DNA of 64,000 bases. It comes from Tistrella mobilis KA081020-065. Lineage in GTDB: Bacteria; Pseudomonadota; Alphaproteobacteria; Tistrellales; Tistrellaceae. How positions within the stretch are numbered: the stretch's first letter is position 1; every line of letters begins with the position of its first letter. The translations under genes were made by a program, and so were the position numbers. Below are positions 17,480 through 25,333 of the stretch, piece by piece. Location of the stretch: assembly GCF_000264455.2 (NCBI RefSeq), contig NC_017956.1, positions 3,454,001 through 3,518,000 on the forward strand, written 5' to 3'. Below the pieces are notes generated by a model. It was given only the letters and a program-made list of their open reading frames with translations, was not told the origin of the DNA and did no database searches.

Positions 17480-18706
17480 TCAGGCCGGGGCGTGCGCCCG
17501 GATGAAGGCGGCGATGCGCGGCTTCACCTGTTCGCGCCAGCGGCGGCCGTTGAAGATGCCGTAGTGGCCGACGCCCGCCTGCTCGTAATGGGCGTGCATG
17601 TGCTCCGGCAACCTGTCGCACAGCTTGTGCGACGCCCGGGTCTGACCGATGCCCGAGATGTCGTCCAACTCGCCTTCGACCGTCATCACCGCGGTCCGGG
17701 TGATGGCCGAGGGGTCGACCAGCTTGCCATGCACGACCATCTCGCGCTTGGGCAGCAGATGGCGCTGGAACACACGGTCGATGGTCTCGATGTAGTATTC
17801 CGCCGGCAGGTCCATGACCGACAGATATTCGTCGTAGAACGACCGGTGCGACTCGGCGCTGTCACCGTCGCCGCGGACCAGATGCTCGTAGAGCTTCACA
17901 TGGGCGCCGATATGGCGCTCCAGGTTCATGGTCATGAAGCCGGTCAGCTGCACGAAACCCGGATAGACCCGGCGCATCACGCCCGGATAGATGCCCGGCA
18001 CCGAGTGGATGACATTGTCTTCGAACCACTTCAGCGGCCGGGTCATGGCCAGCTGGTTGACCTGGGTCGGGCTCTCGCGGGTGTCGATCGGGCCGCCCAT
18101 CAGGGTCATGGTGGCGGGCGCGCACGGATCGTCGGCCGCATTCATCAGCGACACTGCCGCCATCACCGGCACCGACGGCTGACAGACCGCCATCACATTG
18201 GTGCCGGGGCCCAGCAGATGCAGGAATTCGATGACGTATTCGACATAATCGTCGAAATGGAAGGGCCCGTCGAAGACCGGCACCATCCGGGCATCGACCC
18301 AGTCGGTGATGTAGACGTCGTGGTCGGGCAGCAGGGCCTCGACCGTGCCACGCAGCAGCGTGGCGTAATGCCCTGACAGCGGCGCCACCAGCAGCAGCTT
18401 CGGGTCGTTCAGACCCTCGGTATCGCGGCGGAAATGCAGCAGTTTGCAGAAGGTGAGATCGTGGACGATCTCCTCGACGACCGGCACGGTGCGGCCGTCG
18501 ATGATGGTGTGGTCAAGCCCGAAGGCGGGTTTCTCGTAGCGGTCGGTGACGCGCTCGATCACCTCGGCCGCGGCCGCAACCATGCGACCATAGGGCGAGT
18601 ACGACATCGGATTGAACGGCGAACTGTGGATGCGCTGCGCGGCCTTCGCCATCAGACGGATGGGCGTCACGGTCGCGGCATGCAGTTCGTGGAGCTGGTA
18701 AAGCAT
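17480..18706 (-). CDS. phaZ: Intracellular polyhydroxyalkanoate depolymerase (PhaZ)
   Basis: A 408-residue cytosolic depolymerase that hydrolyses native PHB granules to 3-hydroxybutyrate oligomers. It lacks a signal peptide and begins MLYQLHELHAATVTPIRLMA, typical of type-I intracellular enzymes. The nucleophile is a cysteine, C175 in VMAVCQPSVP, rather than serine, as in the Ralstonia PhaZ1 group. Conserved segments such as KLLLVAPLSGHYATLLRGT and HVGVGHYGIFNG-type C-terminus (AGVGHYGIFNGRRW) agree. It is monocistronic here. The CoA transferase scoAB at 29-30 kb would help use the released hydroxybutyrate via acetoacetate; that link is inference. Confidence 0.93.
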   Translation of the reverse strand: MLYQLHELHAATVTPIRLMAKAAQRIHSSPFNPMSYSPYGRMVAAAAEVIERVTDRYEKPAFGLDHTIIDGRTVPVVEEIVHDLTFCKLLHFRRDTEGLNDPKLLLVAPLSGHYATLLRGTVEALLPDHDVYITDWVDARMVPVFDGPFHFDDYVEYVIEFLHLLGPGTNVMAVCQPSVPVMAAVSLMNAADDPCAPATMTLMGGPIDTRESPTQVNQLAMTRPLKWFEDNVIHSVPGIYPGVMRRVYPGFVQLTGFMTMNLERHIGAHVKLYEHLVRGDGDSAESHRSFYDEYLSVMDLPAEYYIETIDRVFQRHLLPKREMVVHGKLVDPSAITRTAVMTVEGELDDISGIGQTRASHKLCDRLPEHMHAHYEQAGVGHYGIFNGRRWREQVKPRIAAFIRAHAPA

Positions 18707-19073
18707 GACCCCTCACGCGCTGTCCGGCGGAACTGGGGAAGCCGCCGGCTGCGGCGGCATCGTCCACCTCCCTCGTGGCCGATGCCGTCTGTCACTGTCG
18801 ATCTTTGATACGGCCGGCACCATTCGCGGGCGCCGGCTCGGTCGGTCGAGGCTGGTTCGGTCTTCGGTCCGGGCTTTGCATCCGTTGCGCAGAGGGCCAG
18901 AAAGGCCCGTTCGCGCGCTTCCGGAGAGCGCCCGTGTTAAACATCTGTTTCAATTAGGCATTATCCGCCGAAAAAGTAAACGAGTTCCGAAGACGTTGCC
19001 GAAAATCCACGACAACGACCCGAAACGGTCACCCGGCAGACCTGGATGCGCTGCAAAATGCAGCAAGGTGCCA
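18707..19073. other. Intergenic region upstream of phaZ
   Basis: These 367 bases hold no gene I can support. The stretch 18935-19020 is markedly AT-richer than its surroundings (TTAAACATCTGTTTCAATTAGG) and is a plausible promoter or regulatory zone for phaZ. A small hairpin GGGCC-AGAAA-GGCCC lies at about 18895-18910. Confidence 0.5.
19050..19064. promoter_or_regulatory. Perfect palindrome GCTGCA-AAA-TGCAGC
   Basis: Six-base arms around AAA, 10 bases past the SCO1 stop and about 345 bases upstream of phaZ. PHB-granule regulators of the PhaR type are known to bind CTGC...GCAG palindromes, but the spacing here is larger than the usual one, so it may equally be a weak RNA hairpin at the SCO1 3' end. 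Confidence 0.35.
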
Positions 19074-19694
19074 TCAAAGACGCTGTTTGATCGCCGCCAC
19101 GATCGTATCGGGCGTGTCCCCGCGATTGAAATGGGTGAGATAGGCCCCCTCGCGGTCCATCAGATAGATGAAGGCGCTGTGGTCGACGAGATAGTCGGTG
19201 GCGCTGGCGTCGTCGCGCACCGCCTGATAATAGACGCGATATTCCTTGGCCGCCGCCGCAATGGCCTCGGGCGTTCCGGTCAGGCCGGTGATGTGATCAT
19301 TGAACAGGCTGAGGTAACGCGCCATCTGATCGGTGGTATCACGCTCAGGATCGACGGTGATGAACACCGGCGCCACCTTGTCGGCATCCGGGCCCAGCAT
19401 CTCCATGACCGCTGAAATCTTCTGAAGGTCGGTGGGGCAGACGTCCGGGCAGAAGGTGTAGCCGAAATAGACCAGCATCAGCCGGCCACGGAAATCCTGG
19501 TCGGTGACCGGCTTGCCGGTCTGATCGTTGAGCGCGAAGGGCCCGCCGATCAGGGCCCGGCCCGAGGAAACGCCGCCGGCGCGATCCGCCGACATTTCCA
19601 CCCAGCGCAGCGCCAGTACACCACCGATCGCGACCACCGCGGCGATCGCGATGACGGCCAGAATGGACGGGCGGCGGGGGGCCTTCTTCGACAT
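19074..19694 (-). CDS. SCO1/SenC family copper chaperone
   Basis: A 206-residue membrane-anchored, periplasm-facing thioredoxin-fold protein that delivers copper to the CuA centre of cytochrome c oxidase. One N-terminal transmembrane helix (residues 10-30) is followed by the SCO domain with FGYTFCPDVCPTDL (copper cysteines C82 and C86), the TVDPERDT strand and the ligand H172 in LVDHSAFIYLMD. The start at 19694 was chosen for the short basic segment before the helix; upstream sequence is not SCO-like. No oxidase subunit genes are in this window. Confidence 0.92.
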   Translation of the reverse strand: MSKKAPRRPSILAVIAIAAVVAIGGVLALRWVEMSADRAGGVSSGRALIGGPFALNDQTGKPVTDQDFRGRLMLVYFGYTFCPDVCPTDLQKISAVMEMLGPDADKVAPVFITVDPERDTTDQMARYLSLFNDHITGLTGTPEAIAAAAKEYRVYYQAVRDDASATDYLVDHSAFIYLMDREGAYLTHFNRGDTPDTIVAAIKQRL

Positions 19695-19989
19695 GATGTT
19701 CACAATCCGCGGGGAAGGCCGGCAAGGCTGGAAGGCCACCGGTCGGGAAGTGCCGAGGGGCGCCCGGTGAGGGAGACCGGAGAGCCCCGACGGGACCACC
19801 GCCGGGACCAGGGGTCGGGGCCGGCGATGGAGACGTCTCCACCCCATAGCAGTCGGGGCCGGGAGCCGCAACCGCCGCATCTGCGACCGATCGTCGCTCG
19901 CCATCCTCCCACTGACGATTGACCCTCCCCTGCCGCCACCGCACACTCCGGCGATCTTCCGTCCTTTTCGCCCCGGGGGGTCTGTTTCC

Positions 19990-21003
19990 ATGCCCGCGGA
20001 CACGCTGTCCCTCGCTGCCATCATCGGTCCGGTCTTCGCGCCCGATCCCGGCCTTCTGCTGCTGGTGGTCGCGGTTCTCGACGGCTTCATCGGTGACCCG
20101 CCCGGACTCTGGGCGCGCATCCCCCATCCGGTGGCGGTGATCGGCCGGGCGATTTCAGCACTCGACCGCCGGCTGAACCGCCCGGAGCGCAGCGAAGCGG
20201 AGCGGGTGCGCCGCGGCGCGCTGACCGTGGTCCTGGTGGCGGGCGGCACGGCGCTCATCGCCTGGGCCCTGTCGGGGCTGCTGCGCAGCCTCCCCTTCGG
20301 CTGGGTCGGCGAGGCGCTGATCGCCATGACCCTCGTCGCGCAGAAGAGCCTGTACGAACATGTCCGCGACGTGGCCGATGCGCTTGCCCGCGACGGGCTC
20401 GCCACCGGCCGGCGCATGGTCGCCCGCATCGTCGGCCGTGACCCTGAAAGCCTCGACGAGGCCGGGGTGTCGCGGGCCGCGATCGAGAGTCTGGCCGAGA
20501 ATTTTTCCGACGGGGTGGTGGCGCCGCTGTTCTGGTTCGCCGTGGCGGGGCTGCCCGGTATCGCCGCCTATAAGGCGATCAACACCATGGACAGCATGAT
20601 CGGTCATATGACCCCGCGCCATGCCGCCTTCGGCCGGGTCGCGGCGCGGCTGGACGATCTGGTCAACTGGCCGGCCGCCCGGATCGCCGGCGGGCTGATT
20701 GCTCTTGCCGCCGCCCTGCCCGGACCAGGAGATGCCGGCGAGGCGATGGCCGCCATGCGCCGCGACGCCCGCCGCCACCGGTCCCCAAATGCCGGCTGGC
20801 CGGAAGCGGCGATGGCCGGCGCCCTGGGGCTTCGGCTTGCCGGCCCGCGCCGCTATGGCAACCGGGTGGTGGACGATGCCTGGATGGGCCGCGGCGACAC
20901 GGAAGCGGGCCCGGCCGATATCGACCGGGCCCTCACCCTGTATCTGCGTGCCTGCATGGCCGGTGCGCCGTTGCTGGCCCTGCTCACCACCCTGCTCGAC
21001 TAG
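19990..21003 (+). CDS. cobD: Adenosylcobinamide-phosphate synthase (CbiB/CobD)
   Basis: A 337-residue inner-membrane enzyme that attaches the aminopropanol (phosphate) arm to adenosylcobyric acid in cobalamin synthesis. Characteristic segments are LDGFIGDPPGLWARIPHPVAVIG in parts, ESLAENFSDGVVAPLFWFA, AYKAINTMDSMIGH and a late PNAGWPEAAMAGALG; several hydrophobic helices are visible. It starts with ATG at 19990. No cobalamin riboswitch could be recognised in the 295 bases upstream. The TAG stop lies inside an 18-bp tandem repeat. It is on the opposite strand from cobS-cobU, with a SYLF gene between them. Confidence 0.93.
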   Translation: MPADTLSLAAIIGPVFAPDPGLLLLVVAVLDGFIGDPPGLWARIPHPVAVIGRAISALDRRLNRPERSEAERVRRGALTVVLVAGGTALIAWALSGLLRSLPFGWVGEALIAMTLVAQKSLYEHVRDVADALARDGLATGRRMVARIVGRDPESLDEAGVSRAAIESLAENFSDGVVAPLFWFAVAGLPGIAAYKAINTMDSMIGHMTPRHAAFGRVAARLDDLVNWPAARIAGGLIALAAALPGPGDAGEAMAAMRRDARRHRSPNAGWPEAAMAGALGLRLAGPRRYGNRVVDDAWMGRGDTEAGPADIDRALTLYLRACMAGAPLLALLTTLLD

Positions 21004-21044
21004 GCCATCCTGCTCGACCGGGCCATCCTGCTCGACCAGGGGGC
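20991..21044. repeat. 18-bp tandem repeat, about 2.7 copies, over the cobD stop codon
   Basis: Three consecutive 18-bp units (20991-21008, 21009-21026, 21027-21044) start CCTGCTCGAC. The cobD TAG is in unit 1; units 2 and 3 carry CGG and CAG at that position, so the stop differs from unit 3 by one base. The third unit diverges at its end. Confidence 0.85.
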
Positions 21045-21055
21045 GGCCTGCCGGC

Positions 21056-21748
21056 TCAGCGGCCCGAGAGCGTGCTCTTCAGCGTGTCGGCCTTGCCGTC
21101 CGAAACATTGGTGCGCAGGATGTTCTCCGCCGTCAGCGACTGGCCGTAATAGGCGCGGTTCCAGTCCTCTTCGGGCACGATCACGGTGCCGTCGAGCGAG
21201 GCGCCGCCGAACAGGCCCTTGGCGTTGGAGAAGGCGACGATGTCGGCATCCATATTGGTCGTGGTGCTGCCCTCGACGCCGGCACCGACGGTCGCCACCG
21301 CGATCGAGACGTCACCGCCCAGCGAAACCTTGTCGGAGAGCAGCTTCTGCAGGCCGCGCTCGGTGCGCACGACCAGCACCGTCTCCGACACCTGCACGCC
21401 GGCCTGCAGGCCGATGCCGCCCTTGGCGATGTCGTAAAAGACCGGGCCGCGCCAGCCGCCCGAATCGCGGGCCATCAGCACGCCGACGCCGCCCTCGCCG
21501 CCGATGATGAAGCCGGCCTTGACCAGGCTCGGGGCGATCAGCACGGCCCGCGCGCTTTTCAGCTGGGCCTCGAAATCCTTGCCCTGGGGTGAATTGCGGA
21601 TCGCTTCGACCGTGGCGGCGGCCTTGGAGACCGTCTCCTGCTGATCGTTGGCATAGGCGGGCGCCACGATCGCCAGCGGCGCCATGGCAGCCATGGTGGC
21701 GACGGTCAGCGCAAGCGGGCGGCGGTCGTTGAGGCGCATGCGGAACAT
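21056..21748 (-). CDS. SYLF/YSC84-domain lipid-binding protein
   Basis: A 230-residue protein with signal peptide (residues 1-35, ending AYAND) followed by a SYLF domain, known to bind phosphoinositides or other lipids in eukaryotic YSC84/SH3YL1 and common in bacterial envelopes. Visible motifs: RAVLIAPSLVKAGFIIGGEGGVGVLMAR in pieces, WRGPVFYDIAKGGIGLQAGVQ, and GAGVEGSTTTNMDADIVAF. The start at 21748 has GAGGAG 8 bases upstream; earlier in-frame codons are Arg-rich and unlike a signal peptide. It lies inside the cob region but has no known role in cobalamin synthesis. Its last bases are close to the cobD repeat on the other strand. Confidence 0.87.
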   Translation of the reverse strand: MFRMRLNDRRPLALTVATMAAMAPLAIVAPAYANDQQETVSKAAATVEAIRNSPQGKDFEAQLKSARAVLIAPSLVKAGFIIGGEGGVGVLMARDSGGWRGPVFYDIAKGGIGLQAGVQVSETVLVVRTERGLQKLLSDKVSLGGDVSIAVATVGAGVEGSTTTNMDADIVAFSNAKGLFGGASLDGTVIVPEEDWNRAYYGQSLTAENILRTNVSDGKADTLKSTLSGR

Positions 21749-21829
21749 GGGGAAAACTCCTCGGCGGGTGCGTATCCGACGGCAGCGGCGGGGAGCCTGC
21801 GGGCTCCGCCTGATCTGTGAAGCCCCGAT

Positions 21830-21862
21830 CCCTGAAGCCACAGCGGCGGGGATCGGTTCCGT
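21830..21862 (-). terminator. Possible terminator after cobU
   Basis: On the minus strand CCGATCCC and GGGATCGG form an 8-bp stem around a 17-base loop, about 60 bases after the cobU stop, with only CTTC following. Weak support. Confidence 0.35.
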
Positions 21863-21913
21863 GCCGTCCTCTTCCCCGCTGTTATGCCATGACCGGCTGT
21901 GACAGGGGTGCGA

Positions 21914-22453
21914 TCAAGATGCGACCTCTCCGGCACCGAAAGAAGGCCCTTTCAGCACCAGCGGCAGGCCCGCCGCCACAAAGATCACCCGGTCGGCCGC
22001 GGCCGCCACCTGCTGGTTCATCCGTCCCGCAACATCACGAAACCGCCGCGCCAGCGCATTGTCCGGCACGATGCCCAGCCCGACTTCATTCGCCACCATC
22101 ACCACCGGCCGGCCCAGATCGCGGGCGGCCGCCACGAGACGTGCCGTCTCGGTATCCGGATCCCGCTCCAGATGCATCAGGGTCGCCGCCCAGATCGTCA
22201 GACAGTCGAGCAGAACCGCCCCCGCGTCCGCAGCCGCCGCAATCGCCGCCGCCGGGTCGGCCGGGGCTTCGACCGTCCTCCAGCCAGGCCCACGATCCGC
22301 GCGATGGCGGGCGATGCGGTCCCGCATCTCGTCGTCGAAGGCTTCGGCCGTGGCGACATAGAGCGGCGGCGCGTTTCCCGCTGCGGACAGCGTCAGCCGC
22401 TCGGCCAGCGCGCTCTTGCCCGAGCGGGCCCCGCCCAGAACCAGGGTCAGCAT
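21914..22453 (-). CDS. cobU: Bifunctional adenosylcobinamide kinase/guanylyltransferase (CobU/CobP)
   Basis: A 179-residue enzyme that phosphorylates adenosylcobinamide and then transfers GMP to give adenosylcobinamide-GDP, the acceptor for the nucleotide loop. The P-loop GGARSGKS (residues 7-14) and the guanylylated histidine H50 in RIARHRADRG are present, as is LLDCLTIW and the NEVGLGIVPDN motif. Its ATG at 22453 overlaps the stop of the upstream phosphatase gene by 7 bases, pointing to translational coupling in a cobS-phosphatase-cobU operon. Confidence 0.95.
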   Translation of the reverse strand: MLTLVLGGARSGKSALAERLTLSAAGNAPPLYVATAEAFDDEMRDRIARHRADRGPGWRTVEAPADPAAAIAAAADAGAVLLDCLTIWAATLMHLERDPDTETARLVAAARDLGRPVVMVANEVGLGIVPDNALARRFRDVAGRMNQQVAAAADRVIFVAAGLPLVLKGPSFGAGEVAS

Positions 22454-23070
22454 GGCTCGTCTTCTCCTGTCGGCAGCGGCCGGTTCACCGTCTCCACCCG
22501 CCAGAGCACCGCGCCGTCATCCATCTGGATCCGGTCGATCCGGGTGAGCGACAGCGGATCGACCACGAAGGAGATGCTCTGCTCGGGCGTCAGCCCCAGC
22601 GCCTGGGCAAGGGCGGCCCGCACCACCCCGGCATGGGCCACCACCACCACGGGTCGCGTGTCGGCCTCGGCAGAGATCCGGTCGACGGTCGCGGCGACCC
22701 GGGCGATCACATCAGCATAGCGTTCGCCCCCGGGCGGGCGGGCGCGGGCAGGCTGGCGCCAGAAGGCGGCATAGGCCTCGGGCTCCGCCGCCTCGATCTC
22801 GGCATGCACGCGGCCCTCCCAGAGGCCGAAATCCTGCTCGATGAAGCCCGGCTCGATCTGCGCCGTCAGGTCGGGCCGGAGCACGGATGCGGTGTCGCGG
22901 GCACGGGCAAGCGGGCTCGCCACCAGCAGCATCCCCTCGGGCAGGGCGCGCGCGATCCGTGCCGCCCGCATCGGCGCCGGCAGGTCGACCGGCGCCTCGC
23001 CCGCGCCATGGATGCGCCCGAGGGCCGATGCCGCAAGCGGGGCATGCCTCAACCAGTACCAGCGGGTCAC
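22447..23070 (-). CDS. Histidine phosphatase family protein (CobC-like)
   Basis: A 207-residue phosphoglycerate-mutase-type phosphatase. The RHG signature appears as LRHAPL (R8, H9), with ASPLARARDTA, EPGFIEQDFGLWEGR and VVVAHAGVVRA supplying the other active-site residues. In cobalamin operons this class removes the 5' phosphate from alpha-ribazole phosphate or adenosylcobalamin phosphate (CobC role). GTG at 23070 is the start: it overlaps the cobS stop as GTGA, and earlier in-frame codons belong to other genes. Function is inferred from family and context. Confidence 0.87.
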   Translation of the reverse strand: MTRWYWLRHAPLAASALGRIHGAGEAPVDLPAPMRAARIARALPEGMLLVASPLARARDTASVLRPDLTAQIEPGFIEQDFGLWEGRVHAEIEAAEPEAYAAFWRQPARARPPGGERYADVIARVAATVDRISAEADTRPVVVVAHAGVVRAALAQALGLTPEQSISFVVDPLSLTRIDRIQMDDGAVLWRVETVNRPLPTGEDEPC

Positions 23071-23915
23071 GGCCACCACAGCAAGCCTCCATAGGCCAGG
23101 AGCAGCGCGCCGATTTCGGCCACCTGCTGAAGTGCACCATAAACATCGCCCGTGGCACCACCGATCTGGCGAAGCGCCAGGCGCAGGATCACCAGCGCGC
23201 CGATCGCCGCACCGGCCAAAAGCCCCAGCACCGCCGGCAGGGCCTGGAGATCGAGCACCCACCAGCCAAACCCGGCGGTGATCAGCAGGGTTGCGACCAG
23301 ACCGGTAAGGGCTGCGGCCGCGGGGCCGCGGCCCGCCGCATCGGCAAGGCCCGGCCGGTCCCGCCGGGCGGGTGGCATCCAGGCCATGGCAAGGCCGATG
23401 GCGGCGCGGGACAGCCCGCCTGCCCCCGCGGCCAGCACGGCCGCCCCGAGGCCCAGCGGAGCCAGCGCCGCATAGAGCGCCGCGCGCAAGCCGAAGCCCA
23501 GGATCAGCGCCCCGGCGCCGAAGGTGCCGACACGGCTGTCCTTCATGATCTCCAGCTTCGCCGCCCGGTCGCGGCCGCCGCCGAAACCGTCGGCGACATC
23601 GGCAAGGCCGTCCTCGTGGATCAGCCCGCCGATCAGCGCCGCGGCGATCAGGGCCAGCAGGGCCGCGATCCAGCGATCGGCGAAAACCTCTGCCGCCCCC
23701 GCCAGCACCAGCCCGGCAAGCCCGCCTGCGATCAGCCCGGCCGGCCCCAGCCAGCCGGCAAAGCGCGCGGCCGGCTGCAGACCATGCGGCGCCGGAACCG
23801 GCAGACGGGTCACCAGCCCCAGCGCCAGCCACAACCCGTCGAGCGGTCGTGCCGGCGGCGGCGCAGGGGGTGGCGGGGGTGGCGCCGGCGGCAGGACGGG
23901 CAGCGGATCGGTCAT
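23067..23915 (-). CDS. cobS: Adenosylcobinamide-GDP ribazoletransferase (CobS/CobV)
   Basis: A 282-residue inner-membrane enzyme that joins adenosylcobinamide-GDP and alpha-ribazole (phosphate). The conserved HEDGLADVADGFGGGRDRAAKLEIMKDSRVGTFG block is read here in parts (HEDGLADVADGFGGG; KLEIMKDSRVGTFGAGAL), with several hydrophobic helices after it. ATG at 23915 is the best start. Unusually, residues 5-25 are almost pure proline and alanine ([16 protein letters not shown]), an extension not needed for the fold. It leads the minus-strand operon cobS-phosphatase-cobU and is divergent from cobT. Confidence 0.93.
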   Translation of the reverse strand: MTDPLPVLPPAPPPPPPAPPPARPLDGLWLALGLVTRLPVPAPHGLQPAARFAGWLGPAGLIAGGLAGLVLAGAAEVFADRWIAALLALIAAALIGGLIHEDGLADVADGFGGGRDRAAKLEIMKDSRVGTFGAGALILGFGLRAALYAALAPLGLGAAVLAAGAGGLSRAAIGLAMAWMPPARRDRPGLADAAGRGPAAAALTGLVATLLITAGFGWWVLDLQALPAVLGLLAGAAIGALVILRLALRQIGGATGDVYGALQQVAEIGALLLAYGGLLWWP

Positions 23916-24145
23916 GAGCCTGCGAGGTCGGTTGCGGAACGGGGAACTCGCCCGAAGATAGCGGCAGCCCGGCCACCCGACCAGTCTGCGGCTCGTCAGC
24001 GACGCCAGAAGGCTTGACCGGAGGGGCCGGGCGCGCAATCGTTCCGGCCATCGCGTCCCGGTATCGTTCGGGACGACCGTCCGCATCGACCGGCCGCGAC
24101 GCCCCTGAGGGCGCCGGCGGCCCGCGCCTCAGGAGGCCCCGAGCC

Positions 24146-25183
24146 GTGGCAGCCGACCATTCCGCCATCCCGTTCACGGATCTCGCCGGCGTCGCCGAGC
24201 TGGTCCGCGCCTTTCCCGGCCCCGACGAGGAAGCGATGGAGCGCGCCCGCGCCCGCGACGCGGAACTGACCAAGCCACGCGGAGCGCTCGGCCGGCTGGA
24301 AGAGCTGGCGATCTGGACCGCCGCCTGGCAGGCCGCCCATCCGCCCCGGGCCGCCCGGCCGCTCGCCTGCGTCTTCGCGGGCAATCACGGCATCGCCGAA
24401 CGGGGCGTCTCGGCCTATCCCGCCTCGGTCACCGGGCAGATGGTGGCGAATTTCGTCGAAGGCGGGGCGGCGGTGAACCAGCTCTGCCGCTCGTTCGGGG
24501 CGGGGCTGTCGGTCTATGAGATGGGCCTCGACCAGCCGACGGCGGATTTCACCCGCGGCCCGGCGCTGGAGGATGCCGAGGTGCTGCGCGCCATCGCCTT
24601 CGGCATGCGGGCGGTGGAGCCCGGCATCGACATCCTTTGCCTGGGGGAGATGGGCATCGGCAACACCACCGCCGGCTCGGCCATCGCCGCCGCTCTCTTC
24701 GGCGGCATGGGCGCCGATTGGGCCGGTCGCGGCACCGGCGTCGACGACGCCGGCCTCGCCCGCAAGATCGCGGTCATCGACGAGGCTCTGGGCTTCCATG
24801 GCCCGGCCCTTGCCGACCCGCTCCAGGTTCTCCGCCGGCTCGGCGGTCACGAACTGGCGGCCATCGTCGGGGCGGTGATCGCGGCCCGCATGCTCCGTGT
24901 GCCGGTGCTGCTCGACGGCTTCACCTGCACCGCCGCCGCAGCGGTGCTCTGGAAGCTCGATCCCACCGCCCTCGACCATTGCCGCATCGCCCATCTCTCA
25001 CGCGAACCCGGCCATCAGCGCCTGGCCGCCGCCATCGGCCAGCGGCCGCTGCTCGATCTCGATATGGCACTCGGCGAGGCGTCGGGCGCGGTGCTGGCCT
25101 CGGCCCTGGTCCAGGCGGCCATCGCCACCCATAACGGGATGGCCACCTTTGCCGAGGCCGGCGTCGCGACCGCCGCAGACTGA
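24146..25183 (+). CDS. cobT: Nicotinate-nucleotide:dimethylbenzimidazole phosphoribosyltransferase (CobT)
   Basis: A 345-residue cytosolic enzyme that activates the lower ligand base to alpha-ribazole phosphate. Signatures are LTKPRGALGRLEELAIW, FAGNHGIAERGVSAYP, the glycine-rich CLGEMGIGNTTAGSAIA and LDGFTCTAAAAVLW. The start is GTG at 24146 with AGGAGG about 9 bases before it; upstream in-frame codons are not conserved. It is divergent from cobS with 230 bases between. Together with cobD, cobU, cobS and the phosphatase this completes the late cobalamin steps, although corrin-ring genes are absent from the window. Confidence 0.94.
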   Translation: MAADHSAIPFTDLAGVAELVRAFPGPDEEAMERARARDAELTKPRGALGRLEELAIWTAAWQAAHPPRAARPLACVFAGNHGIAERGVSAYPASVTGQMVANFVEGGAAVNQLCRSFGAGLSVYEMGLDQPTADFTRGPALEDAEVLRAIAFGMRAVEPGIDILCLGEMGIGNTTAGSAIAAALFGGMGADWAGRGTGVDDAGLARKIAVIDEALGFHGPALADPLQVLRRLGGHELAAIVGAVIAARMLRVPVLLDGFTCTAAAAVLWKLDPTALDHCRIAHLSREPGHQRLAAAIGQRPLLDLDMALGEASGAVLASALVQAAIATHNGMATFAEAGVATAAD

Positions 25184-25333
25184 GGCCCGGCGTCGATTTT
25201 TTGCACTGCGATGTGCGTTAACGACTCTTAAACAATTGAACCCTTATGCTACAGAGTGCGTCCGAATTGGCGGATGCACCCTGCGCCGGTGATGCCGGCG
25301 CCGCGTATGCAGCAGAGTTGTCGGAGGGGTCGC

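Noticed and set aside
19720-19989. Possible cobalamin riboswitch upstream of cobD (GGGAAG, GGTGA and AGCCCCGA look familiar)
   Set aside because: The B12 box AGYCMGGAGACC and the CCGCNACTGT core are absent in correct order on both strands, and the rest would lie inside the SCO1 gene.
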